From assembly GCA_945888705.1 (NCBI GenBank), contig CAMDAQ010000010.1, positions 1-39,141 on the forward strand: a stretch of DNA of 39,141 nucleotides, in the 5' to 3' direction. The position numbers and the translations under genes were made by a program. Each line of letters opens with the position of its first letter. Within the stretch, counting starts at the first letter, position 1. The notes under the pieces are model-generated. The model searched no databases and was not told the origin of the DNA. It saw only the letters and a list, made by a program, of their open reading frames with translations. Below, one piece after another: positions 1 through 7,587 of the stretch. This stretch comes from Singulisphaera sp. GP187. GTDB taxonomy: Bacteria; Planctomycetota; Phycisphaerae; Phycisphaerales; SM1A02.

Positions 1-2
1 GA

Positions 3-572
3 TCAGGCCTTGTTGCGATAGAGAGACGGGTCGACCGCGCGCACCATCGCAGCGCGGTCGAGTTGACCACCGATGAAGTCGGCGATGCGCTCGACCTGGG
101 CTGACGGTTCCGTGACGAAGCTGCGGTACGGCACGCGGAGGACTGCGAAGTTCATTCGCGCAGCCAGCCACTCGTGCACCTGACGGAGCTGCTGCCCGTA
201 GATCGCCTTCAGACGATCGGGCGGAAGGGCTGCACCGGCGCGGCCGCTGCGAGCAAGCATGGTCGACTGTGAGGCGAGGACCTCGTCGAGGTCGCGCTCC
301 ATGAAGACCACGCGGTACGGCCGGTCATCGGGGAGCTCAGGCATCAGCATGTGGATGATCTTGACGACCTTGCCGGACGCGTCATCGAGCCACGCCTTGT
401 CGGTTCGCAGAGCCTTGACCCGCTCAAACTCGTAGTAGCCGCGCGGGTTGTCGGGGTCGGCCGCGCGTTCGCCGTCGGTGACGGGATCGATGCCGCCGGC
501 ATGAATGGCCTGCATGGCGAGGCTGGTGCCTGATCGGGGAAGGCCACTGACGACGATCACAGGCTGCGGCAT
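3..572 (-). CDS. Sulfotransferase family protein (PAPS-dependent type)
   Basis: This 189-aa protein begins with a beta strand followed by the 5'-phosphosulfate-binding loop GLPRSGTS (residues 10-17), the signature of the PAPS-dependent sulfotransferase superfamily. Further on, the segment V-V-F-M-E-R-D-L-D-E-V-L-A-S matches the conserved strand that precedes the 3'-phosphate-binding Arg/Ser region of the family. I chose the ATG at 570-572 because the longer reading frame would run through the tRNA gene at 613-687. At 189 residues it is shorter than typical 250-300-aa members but looks complete, ending in a TGA at 3-5. The acceptor substrate cannot be inferred. Family assignment is firm; the specific reaction is unknown. 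Confidence 0.82.
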   Translation of the reverse strand: MPQPVIVVSGLPRSGTSLAMQAIHAGGIDPVTDGERAADPDNPRGYYEFERVKALRTDKAWLDDASGKVVKIIHMLMPELPDDRPYRVVFMERDLDEVLASQSTMLARSGRAGAALPPDRLKAIYGQQLRQVHEWLAARMNFAVLRVPYRSFVTEPSAQVERIADFIGGQLDRAAMVRAVDPSLYRNKA

Positions 573-612
573 GGGGGCGTTGGCGGCACCCGCCGGTTCG
601 GCGGGGCAGGAA

Positions 613-687
613 TCGGGGTGACAGGATTTGAACCTGCGGCCTCTTGCTCCCGAAGCAAGCGCTCTAGCCAAGCTGAGCTACACCCCG
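613..687 (-). tRNA. tRNA-Pro (anticodon CGG)
   Basis: Read on the minus strand, the 75-nt segment folds as a cloverleaf. The acceptor CGGGGTG pairs with CACCCCG, the D-arm is TAGCTCAGCTTGGCTAGAGC, the anticodon stem CTTGC/GCAAG holds loop TTCGGGA (anticodon CGG at 650-652), and the T-arm contains GGTTCAAATCC. The discriminator is A. The following bases are TT, so CCA is not encoded and must be added after transcription. It sits 40 bp upstream of the sulfotransferase start on the same strand. Confidence 0.95.
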
Positions 688-991
688 TCGTCGGGGCGGC
701 GAGTATAGGGGCAGTGGCTCGAATCCGCCGGGGTCACGGGACTGCCGGGCTATCGGCACTGGGAGCGAGGTGTCGATGTTGACGAACCTCACCAATTCCT
801 CATCATTCGACTTGGACAACGGAAGAGTTGTTCTAGGTTTCCCGGCCGTGGGCTTCGTGGGAGAGGCGTGCTTTCCTGCAACCACGGACGTGGCATGGGC
901 ACGCCCCGTGCGTTGATTCGTTCACAGGCTGGCCCTTGGTCGGCCGGATCCGGCGACGGCTGGATCACAACCCTTGGAGACTGGAGAGAAG
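688..991. other. Intergenic region upstream of a secreted dockerin protein; no gene seen
   Basis: About 300 bp lie between the tRNA and the next gene. Reading frames here are short and show no protein-like composition. The stretch around 790-840 is less GC-rich and contains a small inverted repeat (ACAAC/GTTGT), so it may carry the promoter for the gene starting at 992. No convincing -35/-10 pair is visible. A Shine-Dalgarno-like GGAGAG lies just before the ATG at 992. Confidence 0.4.
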
Positions 992-2587
992 ATGAAGAAC
1001 CTGAAGCTTGAACTGCACTTTGCGGCGACTGCCGCGCTGTGCCTTGCCGGTGCTGCCGCTGCGGATGTGGTCTACAGCGGTCCGGTCAACTTCGTGTGCG
1101 CCGTCGACATCGATGGCTGCTACATCAACGTGGAGACCGGTGTGTTCAGCAACGGCCCGGGATCGGGCGTTCCGGGTTGGGATGTCAATCCTTACTCGAC
1201 CAGCGGTGGGATGAACTTCTTCAACTCGACTGGCGGCGGCCAGCTGCGGCAGACCGGCCAGACCACCGGCCCTGCGGGCAATCTCGCTGCCGGTACGGTG
1301 ATCAGCAGCACGGGGTCCTACAACACGAGCACTTCCAATGTGTACGCCACCGCTTCGGCTGGTTGGCAGTACAGCGCGACCAACATGATCGGCTTCAAGT
1401 TCGTGTCGTCGGCCGGGACGACCCACTACGGCTGGATGCGCTTCGCCATGGGAGCCTCGGGCAGCGCAGGGACCGCGATGACCCGAACGCTGGTCGATTA
1501 CGCCTACGAGAGCATCCCGGGCACGTCGATCGTGGCCGGCGACACCGGCGGCCCGCCGCCGGCGTATGACCCGTGCGCAGCGACCAACCCGACGATCGCC
1601 AACGGTGCCAACAGCAAGTCGTACCGTGCTGACGCTGCGGACCTGTCGGTGTCCTGTGGAACGATCGACGGCGCGAACTACTACAAGTTCACCCCCGGCG
1701 ACTCGGGCTCGTACACCTTCGAGAGCTGCGTGTCGGGCGCTGGCGTGCAGATGGCCGTGATGTCGGGCTGCGATGCATTCGCGAGCGAGCTTGCGTGCGG
1801 CGCTCCGGCGTGCGGTGGACTGGGTTCGTCCGCCACCCTGACCCTGACCGCCGGCGTGCCGGTGTACGTGGTCGCGGGTGGTTCCAGCACCTCGAGCGGT
1901 CTGACCACCTCGGTCAGCGTCGCGGTGACCGCGCCCCCGATCGGCGCGTGCGTGAACGCGACCGTCGCCGGTTACGGCGACAACGCGTTCGACACGGGCG
2001 TGGGCAACAACGGCCCGCAGGTCGTGCAGAGCAACTTGGCTGACACGGCCACGGTGACGATCCAGAAGTCGCTCTGGTACGCCTTCACGCCGACGGCGAC
2101 TGGCCAGTTCGCGATTAAGACCTGCGGTGCGAACGGCGACACGCTCCTGGCCATCGGCACGGCGTGCCCGGGTGCGGGCTCGCGCTTCAACACGATTGCG
2201 TACAACGATGACGCGCCCCTGTGCTCCAGCGGCGGCACGGGCAACCTTGCCAGTTTCATCGATGCCACCAACAACGGCGCAACCGGCACGTTCGCCGGCT
2301 TCCCGCTGACGCAGGATCTGGTCGCGGGCACCACGTACTACATCTGCGTGGGTCAGTACAGCACGACTGCGACCACCACGGTCATCGGCTCGCTGAACAT
2401 CAGCGGTCCCGAAGGCAGCGCCTGTGATGGTGACTTCAACAACGACGGCACCCGCGATGGTGCTGACCTTGGCACGCTCCTGGCGTCCTTCGGCTTCGAT
2501 GCCGGCGGCGACATGAACGGCGACGGTGTCACCGATGGTGCCGACCTTGGCGCCCTGCTGGCGGTGTTCGGCACGACCTGCCCGTAA
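992..2587 (+). CDS. Secreted protein with C-terminal dockerin-like (W-G/F-G-x-C-P) anchor
   Basis: This 531-aa protein starts at ATG 992, preceded by GGAGAG. It has an N-terminal signal peptide (residues about 1-24, ending A-A-A-A-D). The N-terminal half (to about residue 180) contains the motif H-Y-G-W-M-R-F, typical of planctomycete PEP-CTERM/choice-of-anchor type secreted proteins. Two Cys-containing beta domains of about 120 residues follow (starting near D-P-C-A-A-T-N and I-G-A-C-V-N-A), resembling the pre-peptidase C-terminal type: Y-Y-K-F-T-P and W-Y-A-F-T-P repeat at equivalent places. The last 60 residues form two EF-hand-like dockerin repeats (D-F-N-N-D-G-T; D-M-N-G-D-G-V) and end T-T-C-P. 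Function is unknown; an extracellular or cell-surface structural role is inferred. A strong terminator follows. Confidence 0.85.
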   Translation: MKNLKLELHFAATAALCLAGAAAADVVYSGPVNFVCAVDIDGCYINVETGVFSNGPGSGVPGWDVNPYSTSGGMNFFNSTGGGQLRQTGQTTGPAGNLAAGTVISSTGSYNTSTSNVYATASAGWQYSATNMIGFKFVSSAGTTHYGWMRFAMGASGSAGTAMTRTLVDYAYESIPGTSIVAGDTGGPPPAYDPCAATNPTIANGANSKSYRADAADLSVSCGTIDGANYYKFTPGDSGSYTFESCVSGAGVQMAVMSGCDAFASELACGAPACGGLGSSATLTLTAGVPVYVVAGGSSTSSGLTTSVSVAVTAPPIGACVNATVAGYGDNAFDTGVGNNGPQVVQSNLADTATVTIQKSLWYAFTPTATGQFAIKTCGANGDTLLAIGTACPGAGSRFNTIAYNDDAPLCSSGGTGNLASFIDATNNGATGTFAGFPLTQDLVAGTTYYICVGQYSTTATTTVIGSLNISGPEGSACDGDFNNDGTRDGADLGTLLASFGFDAGGDMNGDGVTDGADLGALLAVFGTTCP

Positions 2588-2615
2588 CCCGCGCCAGTCC
2601 TGAGGAACACGAACG

Positions 2616-2649
2616 GTGGGCACCCGAAAGGGTGCCCGCCTTCGCTTTT
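2616..2649 (+). terminator. Rho-independent terminator after the dockerin protein
   Basis: GGGCACCC (2618-2625), loop GAAA, GGGTGCCC (2630-2637), then GCCTTCGCTTTT. The perfect 8-bp GC stem with a GAAA tetraloop and a downstream T-run lies 30 bp after the stop codon at 2587. Confidence 0.88.
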
Positions 2650-2770
2650 GAGGGCTGCTGTACGATCCGATGCAGGGAGAGACACGCTGGAACCCGAAGG
2701 GCCGATATGGCCTCCAACGCGGTGGCCCGCCATCACTCTGGCGGCCTCGCTCCAACGAAAGGCACTTGGC

Positions 2771-3322
2771 ATGTACGGCATGGTCAACCAGGCACTCGAG
2801 GCGCTGGTGACGGAACGGTTCGGTGCCGAGACGTGGATGACGGTCCGGCAGAAGGCTGGCATCTCGGATCCGGCGTTCATCACCATGAAGCAGTATCCGG
2901 ATGAGGTGACCTACGCACTCGCCGGGGCGCTGAGCGAGCACCTTCAGGCTCCGGTACCGGACCTGTTGCGGGCCTTCGGCGTGTACTGGGTTGCGTATGC
3001 CAAGCGTGGTCCGTGGGGCAAGATCATGCTGGCCAGCGGCGGCAGCACCTACGAACTCCTGACGGCGCTCGATGCCATGCACGCCCGCATTGCGATCAGT
3101 TTTCCTGACCTCAAGCCGCCATCGTTTAAGGTGCGGGCCGAAGGCGACGCGGTCGTCGTGGACTACCACAGCCATCGACCTGGGCTTGCTCCGTTCGTCG
3201 TTGGACTGATCGAGGGAATCGGGGCGCTCTTCGGGGAATCGGTGACCGTCGAGCAGATCGCATCGAAGGACGCTGGCGCAGCGGCCGATTCCTTCCGGGT
3301 CCGGGCAAGCAAGGCTGCCTGA
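2771..3322 (+). CDS. H-NOX (heme NO-binding) domain gas sensor
   Basis: This stand-alone H-NOX protein has 183 aa, the family's usual length. It opens with the characteristic M-Y-G-M-V-N, has the proximal heme-ligand histidine at residue 104 (in D-A-M-H-A-R-I), a following F-P-D-L-K-P-P-S-F segment, and the heme-propionate motif Y-x-S-x-R at residues 132-136 (Y-H-S-H-R). ATG 2771 is chosen because it gives this canonical N-terminus. Such proteins bind NO (or O2) through ferrous heme and regulate a partner, commonly a histidine kinase. The stop is 3 bp before the hybrid kinase start, so the two genes are almost certainly one operon and a sensor-effector pair. Family and partnership are confident; gas specificity is not determinable from the sequence. 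Confidence 0.93.
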   Translation: MYGMVNQALEALVTERFGAETWMTVRQKAGISDPAFITMKQYPDEVTYALAGALSEHLQAPVPDLLRAFGVYWVAYAKRGPWGKIMLASGGSTYELLTALDAMHARIAISFPDLKPPSFKVRAEGDAVVVDYHSHRPGLAPFVVGLIEGIGALFGESVTVEQIASKDAGAAADSFRVRASKAA

Positions 3323-3325
3323 GCG

Positions 3326-4954
3326 ATGGCCATGCGCGACCTCATCGACGAGCTCTTCCCGTTCCAGGTCACGATCGGCCCAGCCGGCGAGATCGTCGCC
3401 GTCGGGCGCAGCCTGCGACGAGTGGTCCCACAGGCTCTGGGTCGTTCGTTTGTGGAGCTCTTCGAGGGCGTGCGGCCCACGTTGCAGACCGTTGCTGACA
3501 TCGAGCGTGCGATTGGTGACGTGGTCTTGCTCCAGGTCCGGGGTTCGCCGCTGCAGCTGCGTGGACAGTTCGTGCGGACGTCCGAGGGGCAGATCGCCTT
3601 CGTCGGGAGCCCGCGCGTGGTGGGGCTTTCGTCCATGGAGGCGTGGCCCGTGGGCATCCAGGACTACGCGCCGCACGATGCGAGCGCCGACTACGCCATG
3701 GTGCTCGAGGCGATGTCGTTGCAGCTGAAGGACCTGGAATCGATGGTCGGTCGGTTGCAGGACGCCGAGCGGATCGAGCGCGCGCTTCGCGAACGTGCCG
3801 AGGCCGCGAACCTCGCCAAGTCGAACTTCCTGGCCAACATCTCGCACGAGATCCGTACGCCGATGACCGCAGTGTTGGGCTATGCGGAACTGCTCCGCGA
3901 TCCGGATCTTGGGCGCGAGGAACGGGCCGATGCCGTCGAGACGATCGTGCGCAACGGCAACCACCTGATGCGCATCCTCAACGACCTGCTCGATCTGTCG
4001 AAGATCGAGGCAGGCCGCATGGACATCGACCGGCGCGAGTTCTCGCTGGTCCGGCTGCTGCGTGATGTGCGCGACCTGATGGAAGTCAACGCCAGTGCGC
4101 GCGGGAACTCGCTCGCGCTCCGGCTCGACGTGCAGGCATCGCACGACCAGGTCTTCGGCGACTCCACGCGCATCCGCCAGGTGCTGCTGAACCTGGTTGG
4201 CAACGCGGTCAAGTTCACCAAGGGAGGATCGATCACGATCGCGGCGGCCACCGAGCCGCGCGGCGAGCGCATCGCGCTGCGGGTCGCAGTCAGCGATACC
4301 GGCAAGGGCATCCCTAAGGACCAGATGGGTCGGCTGTTCGAGCCCTTCAGCCAGCTCGACCGTGAGTTCGTGCGTGAGCACGGTGGCACGGGGCTGGGTC
4401 TGGCCATCAGTTCGCGCATCGCGAACCTGCTCGGCGGACGGATCGATGTCACCAGCACGCCGGGCATCGGAAGCACGTTCACCCTTCATACGGTGCTCGA
4501 TGTCGCGCAGCGACCGGCTGGCGCGGCTGCGGGAGCTGCTGAATCGTCGGACCAGCCTCTGGCCGGTGTGCACGTGCTGCTGGTCGAGGACAGCATCGAC
4601 TCGGCGCGGTTGCTCTCGACGATGATGGGCAAGGCAGGAGCGACGGTCGAAGTGCGCGGCGACGGACTGTCGGCCGTGGATGCGGTCGATGCGCAGCACA
4701 GCCCGGACGTGATCCTGATGGACCTGCAGTTGCCTGGGATCGATGGCATCGAGGCCATACGGCGCATTCGCGCCAAGGGGTGCAGGTCACGCATCGTGGC
4801 GCTGACGGCAGCGGCACTCGGTGCCGACCGCGAAGAGGCCCGCGCGGCCGGTTGCGATGGCTTTGCGCTCAAGCCGATCTCGCGCTCGGATCTTGTGCAG
4901 GCGTGCCGTGGCCAAGCACTGCGCGGCGGGCTGGGCCAGTTGCGCGATCAGTGA
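3326..4954 (+). CDS. Hybrid histidine kinase, H-NOX partner (HNOBA-like N-terminus, HisKA, HATPase, receiver)
   Basis: This 542-aa cytoplasmic-looking protein has no membrane segment. Residues about 1-125 resemble the H-NOX-associated (HNOBA, PAS-like) domain (F-P-F-Q-V-T-I at the start). A coiled coil follows, then HisKA with phospho-acceptor H174 (N-I-S-H-E-I-R-T-P-M), and an HATPase domain with N box N-L-V-G-N-A-V-K-F, G1 box D-T-G-K-G-I-P and G2 box G-T-G-L-G-L-A. The C-terminal receiver domain (about 415-535) has phospho-acceptor D466 in L-M-D-L-Q-L-P-G and conserved Lys in K-P-I. It lies 3 bp downstream of the H-NOX gene. It has no obvious separate output domain, so a histidine phosphotransfer protein elsewhere is expected. 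Its last 7 bp overlap the convergent SulP gene. Confidence 0.93.
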   Translation: MAMRDLIDELFPFQVTIGPAGEIVAVGRSLRRVVPQALGRSFVELFEGVRPTLQTVADIERAIGDVVLLQVRGSPLQLRGQFVRTSEGQIAFVGSPRVVGLSSMEAWPVGIQDYAPHDASADYAMVLEAMSLQLKDLESMVGRLQDAERIERALRERAEAANLAKSNFLANISHEIRTPMTAVLGYAELLRDPDLGREERADAVETIVRNGNHLMRILNDLLDLSKIEAGRMDIDRREFSLVRLLRDVRDLMEVNASARGNSLALRLDVQASHDQVFGDSTRIRQVLLNLVGNAVKFTKGGSITIAAATEPRGERIALRVAVSDTGKGIPKDQMGRLFEPFSQLDREFVREHGGTGLGLAISSRIANLLGGRIDVTSTPGIGSTFTLHTVLDVAQRPAGAAAGAAESSDQPLAGVHVLLVEDSIDSARLLSTMMGKAGATVEVRGDGLSAVDAVDAQHSPDVILMDLQLPGIDGIEAIRRIRAKGCRSRIVALTAAALGADREEARAAGCDGFALKPISRSDLVQACRGQALRGGLGQLRDQ

Positions 4955-7221
4955 TGCACGGCTTGGACGCCCGAGGGCGTCTTGGCTGCGAAGCCGACGC
5001 CATCGAGGAACTCGACCTGTCCCGTGGCCACGTCGTACATCGAACCGACGATCGCAATCTCGCCGTTGCGTGACATGGCCGCGAGCGTGGGACTGTTGTC
5101 CTTGATCCACTCGATCGTGTTGCGGACGTTGATCGTGGCAACACGATCGACGAACGCGCTGTTCTTGGCAGAGCGGTCATCCTGCGTGCGGGTTTCCATG
5201 CGCACGGCCTCGGCGATCGGCTCGACGATCGAGCCGAGGTTGGTGAGCCCGGTGGCTTCCACAGGGTCGACCCCTTGGTGCACGAAGTCGCACGTGGCCT
5301 TCACGGCCCCGCAGCGCGTGTGCCCCATGACGAGGATCAGCTTGGCTCCGGCGACCTTGCACGCGAACTCGAGGCTGCCGAGTGCCTTGGGGCTGGCGAC
5401 ATTGCCGGCCAGACGCACGTTGAACATGTCGCCGATGCCCTGGTCGAAGATCAGCTCGGCCGGTGCACGCGAGTCGATGCAGGAGAGCACCGCGACCATC
5501 GGGTGCTGGCCCGTGGCGGTGGCATCGACCTGGCGCACGAGGTCACGCTGCAGGCGACGGCCGGAGATGAACCGTTCGTTGCCTTCGCGCAGCAGCGCAA
5601 GCACCTTGCTCGGGGTGAGCGAAGCCTGCACTTCCTTCGTGCTGTGGTCGACGTACTGCACGCGATCATCGATGTTGTAGTGGTCCTTGAACCCGATCAG
5701 GCTCGTGGTGATGCCACGGGCCGGTGCGGTTTCCTTGACGAACTCGTTGATCTGCGCGACGACATCGGGATCGATGTAGTCGGTCATGCGTGCATCGAGC
5801 ACGACTTGGTCGCCCTTGCCGAAGCCCGCCAGCGTGGTCGCGAGCTGCGCGCGGTTCAGGAACGTGGCCTGGGTGCCGAGCTCGACGCGGTGCACAAGGC
5901 CGCCCACGTGGTCTTCCTTGATGACCTGCGGGCCGGCACGGAGGTTGCTCCAGAGCACGAAGGCAAGGCTGGTGGCCAGGCCAAGACCGACCCCGAGCAG
6001 GAGATCGGTGAAGACGATCGCCGACACGGTGACCACGAACGGCACGAACTGCGCAGGGCCGGTGGTCCACATGGCGCGGAAGATGGTTGGATTCGCAAGC
6101 TTCCAGCCGGTGAAGATCAGCACCGCAGCAAGTGCTGCCAAGGGAATGCTGTTGAGCACGGCCGGGAACAGCAGCACGCTGCCCAGGAGCAGGACGCCAT
6201 GGAAGATCGCGGCGTTGCGGGTGCGGCCGCCGGCGCTGGCGTTGACCGAACTGCGCACGATGACGCTGGTCATGGGGAGGCCGCCAGCGAAGCCAGCGAG
6301 CATGTTGCCCACGCCCTGCGCGACGAGCTCGCGGTTGGGCGGCGAGACTCGGCGCTGCGGATCGAGCTTGTCGGTGGCTTCGAGGTTCAGCAGCGTTTCG
6401 ATGGAGGCGACGACGGCGAGCGTGACGGCTGCCATCCACACGCCACCATTCATGATCTGGCTGAAGTCCGGCAGCGTGACCAGCGACGACCAGGTGAAGC
6501 CATCCTGACCGATCACCGGAACCTTGACGAGGTGCGTGGCATCGATGGCCAGGGAGGAGCCGGTCCGGAGGAAGAGTTCGCTGGCCAGGGTCCCCAGGAC
6601 GACAGCGGCGAGGGCACCAGGGAACAGCGACTTCTTGAGGGGGGTCTTGTCCCAGACGAGGAGCGTGGTCAGGGCCACCGCGCCAACGATCGCAGCCCCG
6701 GGCAGGAAGGCCTGAAGCGCGTGGATGAGTGCCGAGAAGGTGTTGTCGCCATCGGCCTGCATGAAGGACATGTCGCCCTCCCAGTCCTTGTCGTAGCCGA
6801 TGAGGTGGGGGATCTGCTTCAAGATCAGCAGGACACCAATGGCCGCAAGAAGGCCCTTGATGACGTTGGTGGGGAAGTACTTGGCCAGAACGCCCGCCTT
6901 GGCCAGGCCGAACGCAAGCTGCATCGCACCGGCGATGAGGACGGCGAGCAGGAAGGTCTGGAAGGAACCCAGGCCATTGATCTGTGCCAGCACGATCGCT
7001 GCCAGGCCGGCGGCCGGGCCGCTCACGCTGACGTGGCTGCCACTGAGGGCGCCCACGACGATGCCGCCGATCACACCCGAGACGAGGCCAGAGAAGAGCG
7101 GTGCGCCAGAGGCCAGCGCGATGCCCAGGCAGAGCGGAACGGCAACCAAGAACACGACGAGACCCGACACGAGGTCAGGAACGAGGGATGGGCGGTCCGC
7201 CCGGGCAGCAAGAGTGGTCAT
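4948..7221 (-). CDS. SulP-family anion transporter fused to beta-carbonic anhydrase
   Basis: This 757-aa fusion has two parts. The N-terminal part (about 1-430) has ten or more hydrophobic segments and the SulP hallmark regions V-A-V-P-L-C-L-G-I-A and S-V-S-G-P-A-A-G. A STAS-like region follows (about 440-530). The C-terminal part (about 545-757) is a beta-class carbonic anhydrase with zinc ligands C581, H634 and C637, and the C-x-D-x-R dyad residues D583 and R585. The fusion suggests bicarbonate (or another anion) transport coupled to CO2/HCO3- interconversion at the inner face of the membrane. I chose ATG 7219-7221, which gives M-T-T-L-A-A-R-A-D; a longer frame exists upstream but lacks membrane-protein character. 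The gene converges on the histidine kinase with a 7-bp overlap and diverges from the MscS locus. Substrate is inferred, not shown. Confidence 0.93.
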   Translation of the reverse strand: MTTLAARADRPSLVPDLVSGLVVFLVAVPLCLGIALASGAPLFSGLVSGVIGGIVVGALSGSHVSVSGPAAGLAAIVLAQINGLGSFQTFLLAVLIAGAMQLAFGLAKAGVLAKYFPTNVIKGLLAAIGVLLILKQIPHLIGYDKDWEGDMSFMQADGDNTFSALIHALQAFLPGAAIVGAVALTTLLVWDKTPLKKSLFPGALAAVVLGTLASELFLRTGSSLAIDATHLVKVPVIGQDGFTWSSLVTLPDFSQIMNGGVWMAAVTLAVVASIETLLNLEATDKLDPQRRVSPPNRELVAQGVGNMLAGFAGGLPMTSVIVRSSVNASAGGRTRNAAIFHGVLLLGSVLLFPAVLNSIPLAALAAVLIFTGWKLANPTIFRAMWTTGPAQFVPFVVTVSAIVFTDLLLGVGLGLATSLAFVLWSNLRAGPQVIKEDHVGGLVHRVELGTQATFLNRAQLATTLAGFGKGDQVVLDARMTDYIDPDVVAQINEFVKETAPARGITTSLIGFKDHYNIDDRVQYVDHSTKEVQASLTPSKVLALLREGNERFISGRRLQRDLVRQVDATATGQHPMVAVLSCIDSRAPAELIFDQGIGDMFNVRLAGNVASPKALGSLEFACKVAGAKLILVMGHTRCGAVKATCDFVHQGVDPVEATGLTNLGSIVEPIAEAVRMETRTQDDRSAKNSAFVDRVATINVRNTIEWIKDNSPTLAAMSRNGEIAIVGSMYDVATGQVEFLDGVGFAAKTPSGVQAVHH

Positions 7222-7371
7222 GGGTATTACGGAAATAGATTCCGGAATTGAAGTGAGGTGCAGTCTAGGGTGCCCGGGGGGGCTGGGTTCGGCGAAGTTC
7301 ATGATTCCGCTGCGCGCAGGCGTGGTGGCACCGCGCGCCATGCGGCGGAAGGGTCGCTCTAGGATCGGATC
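7222..7371. promoter_or_regulatory. Divergent intergenic region between sulP-CA and mscS, with palindrome ATTCCGGAAT
   Basis: This 150-bp spacer must hold both promoters. Just upstream of the transporter start lies the perfect 10-bp palindrome ATTCCGGAAT (7239-7248), flanked by a related half-site TTACGGAAA (7227-7235). It is in an unusually AT-rich pocket and could be a regulator site controlling the transporter. No Shine-Dalgarno is visible for the transporter start. The regulator is unknown. Confidence 0.35.
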
Positions 7372-7542
7372 ATGCTCGACTTGGTTCGACCTCTGGTGCG
7401 TTGGGTCCTGGCACTGGCCCTGCTCTGTTCGGTGCCGGCACGCGGTGCCGAGGAAGCGATCGCGGACGAACCCTCTCCGCCCATCCAGAATCAGGACACG
7501 CCTCGCAACGTGGCGTACAGCTTCATCATGCTCGCCCGGTAG
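7372..7542 (+). pseudogene. 5' part of the mscS-type gene, cut off by in-frame TAG
   Basis: ATG 7372 opens a frame encoding a signal peptide (V-L-A-L-A-L-L-C-S-V-P-A-R-G-A) and a conserved start of the periplasmic domain (T-P-R-N-V-A-Y-S-F-I-M-L-A-R), then hits TAG at 7540-7542. Translation after the stop continues without a frame change as G-A-W-D-D-A-A-L-L-L-Q, which is the expected continuation of this domain in MscS relatives (typically A-R-x-G-D/A-x-x-x-A-A-x-x-L). So one substitution (for example CAG, GAG or TGG to TAG) splits an otherwise continuous gene of about 517 codons. A sequencing error or amber readthrough are the alternatives to a true lesion. Confidence 0.8.
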
Positions 7543-7587
7543 GGGGCATGGGACGATGCAGCGCTGCTGCTCCAGTGGCCTCAGGGC

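Noticed and set aside
664-885. Short minus-strand frame upstream of the tRNA
   Set aside because: It ends inside the tRNA gene, has no Shine-Dalgarno and no recognisable features.
965-4699. Very long open frame on the minus strand (over 1200 codons)
   Set aside because: It lies opposite the dockerin, H-NOX and kinase genes, all of which have firm motifs. It is rich in Arg/His/Ala without domain signal, the usual shadow of GC-rich third positions.
5275-7251. Long plus-strand open frame opposite the SulP-carbonic anhydrase gene
   Set aside because: Composition is Glu/Arg/His/Gly-rich low complexity and the opposite strand encodes clear transporter and enzyme motifs.
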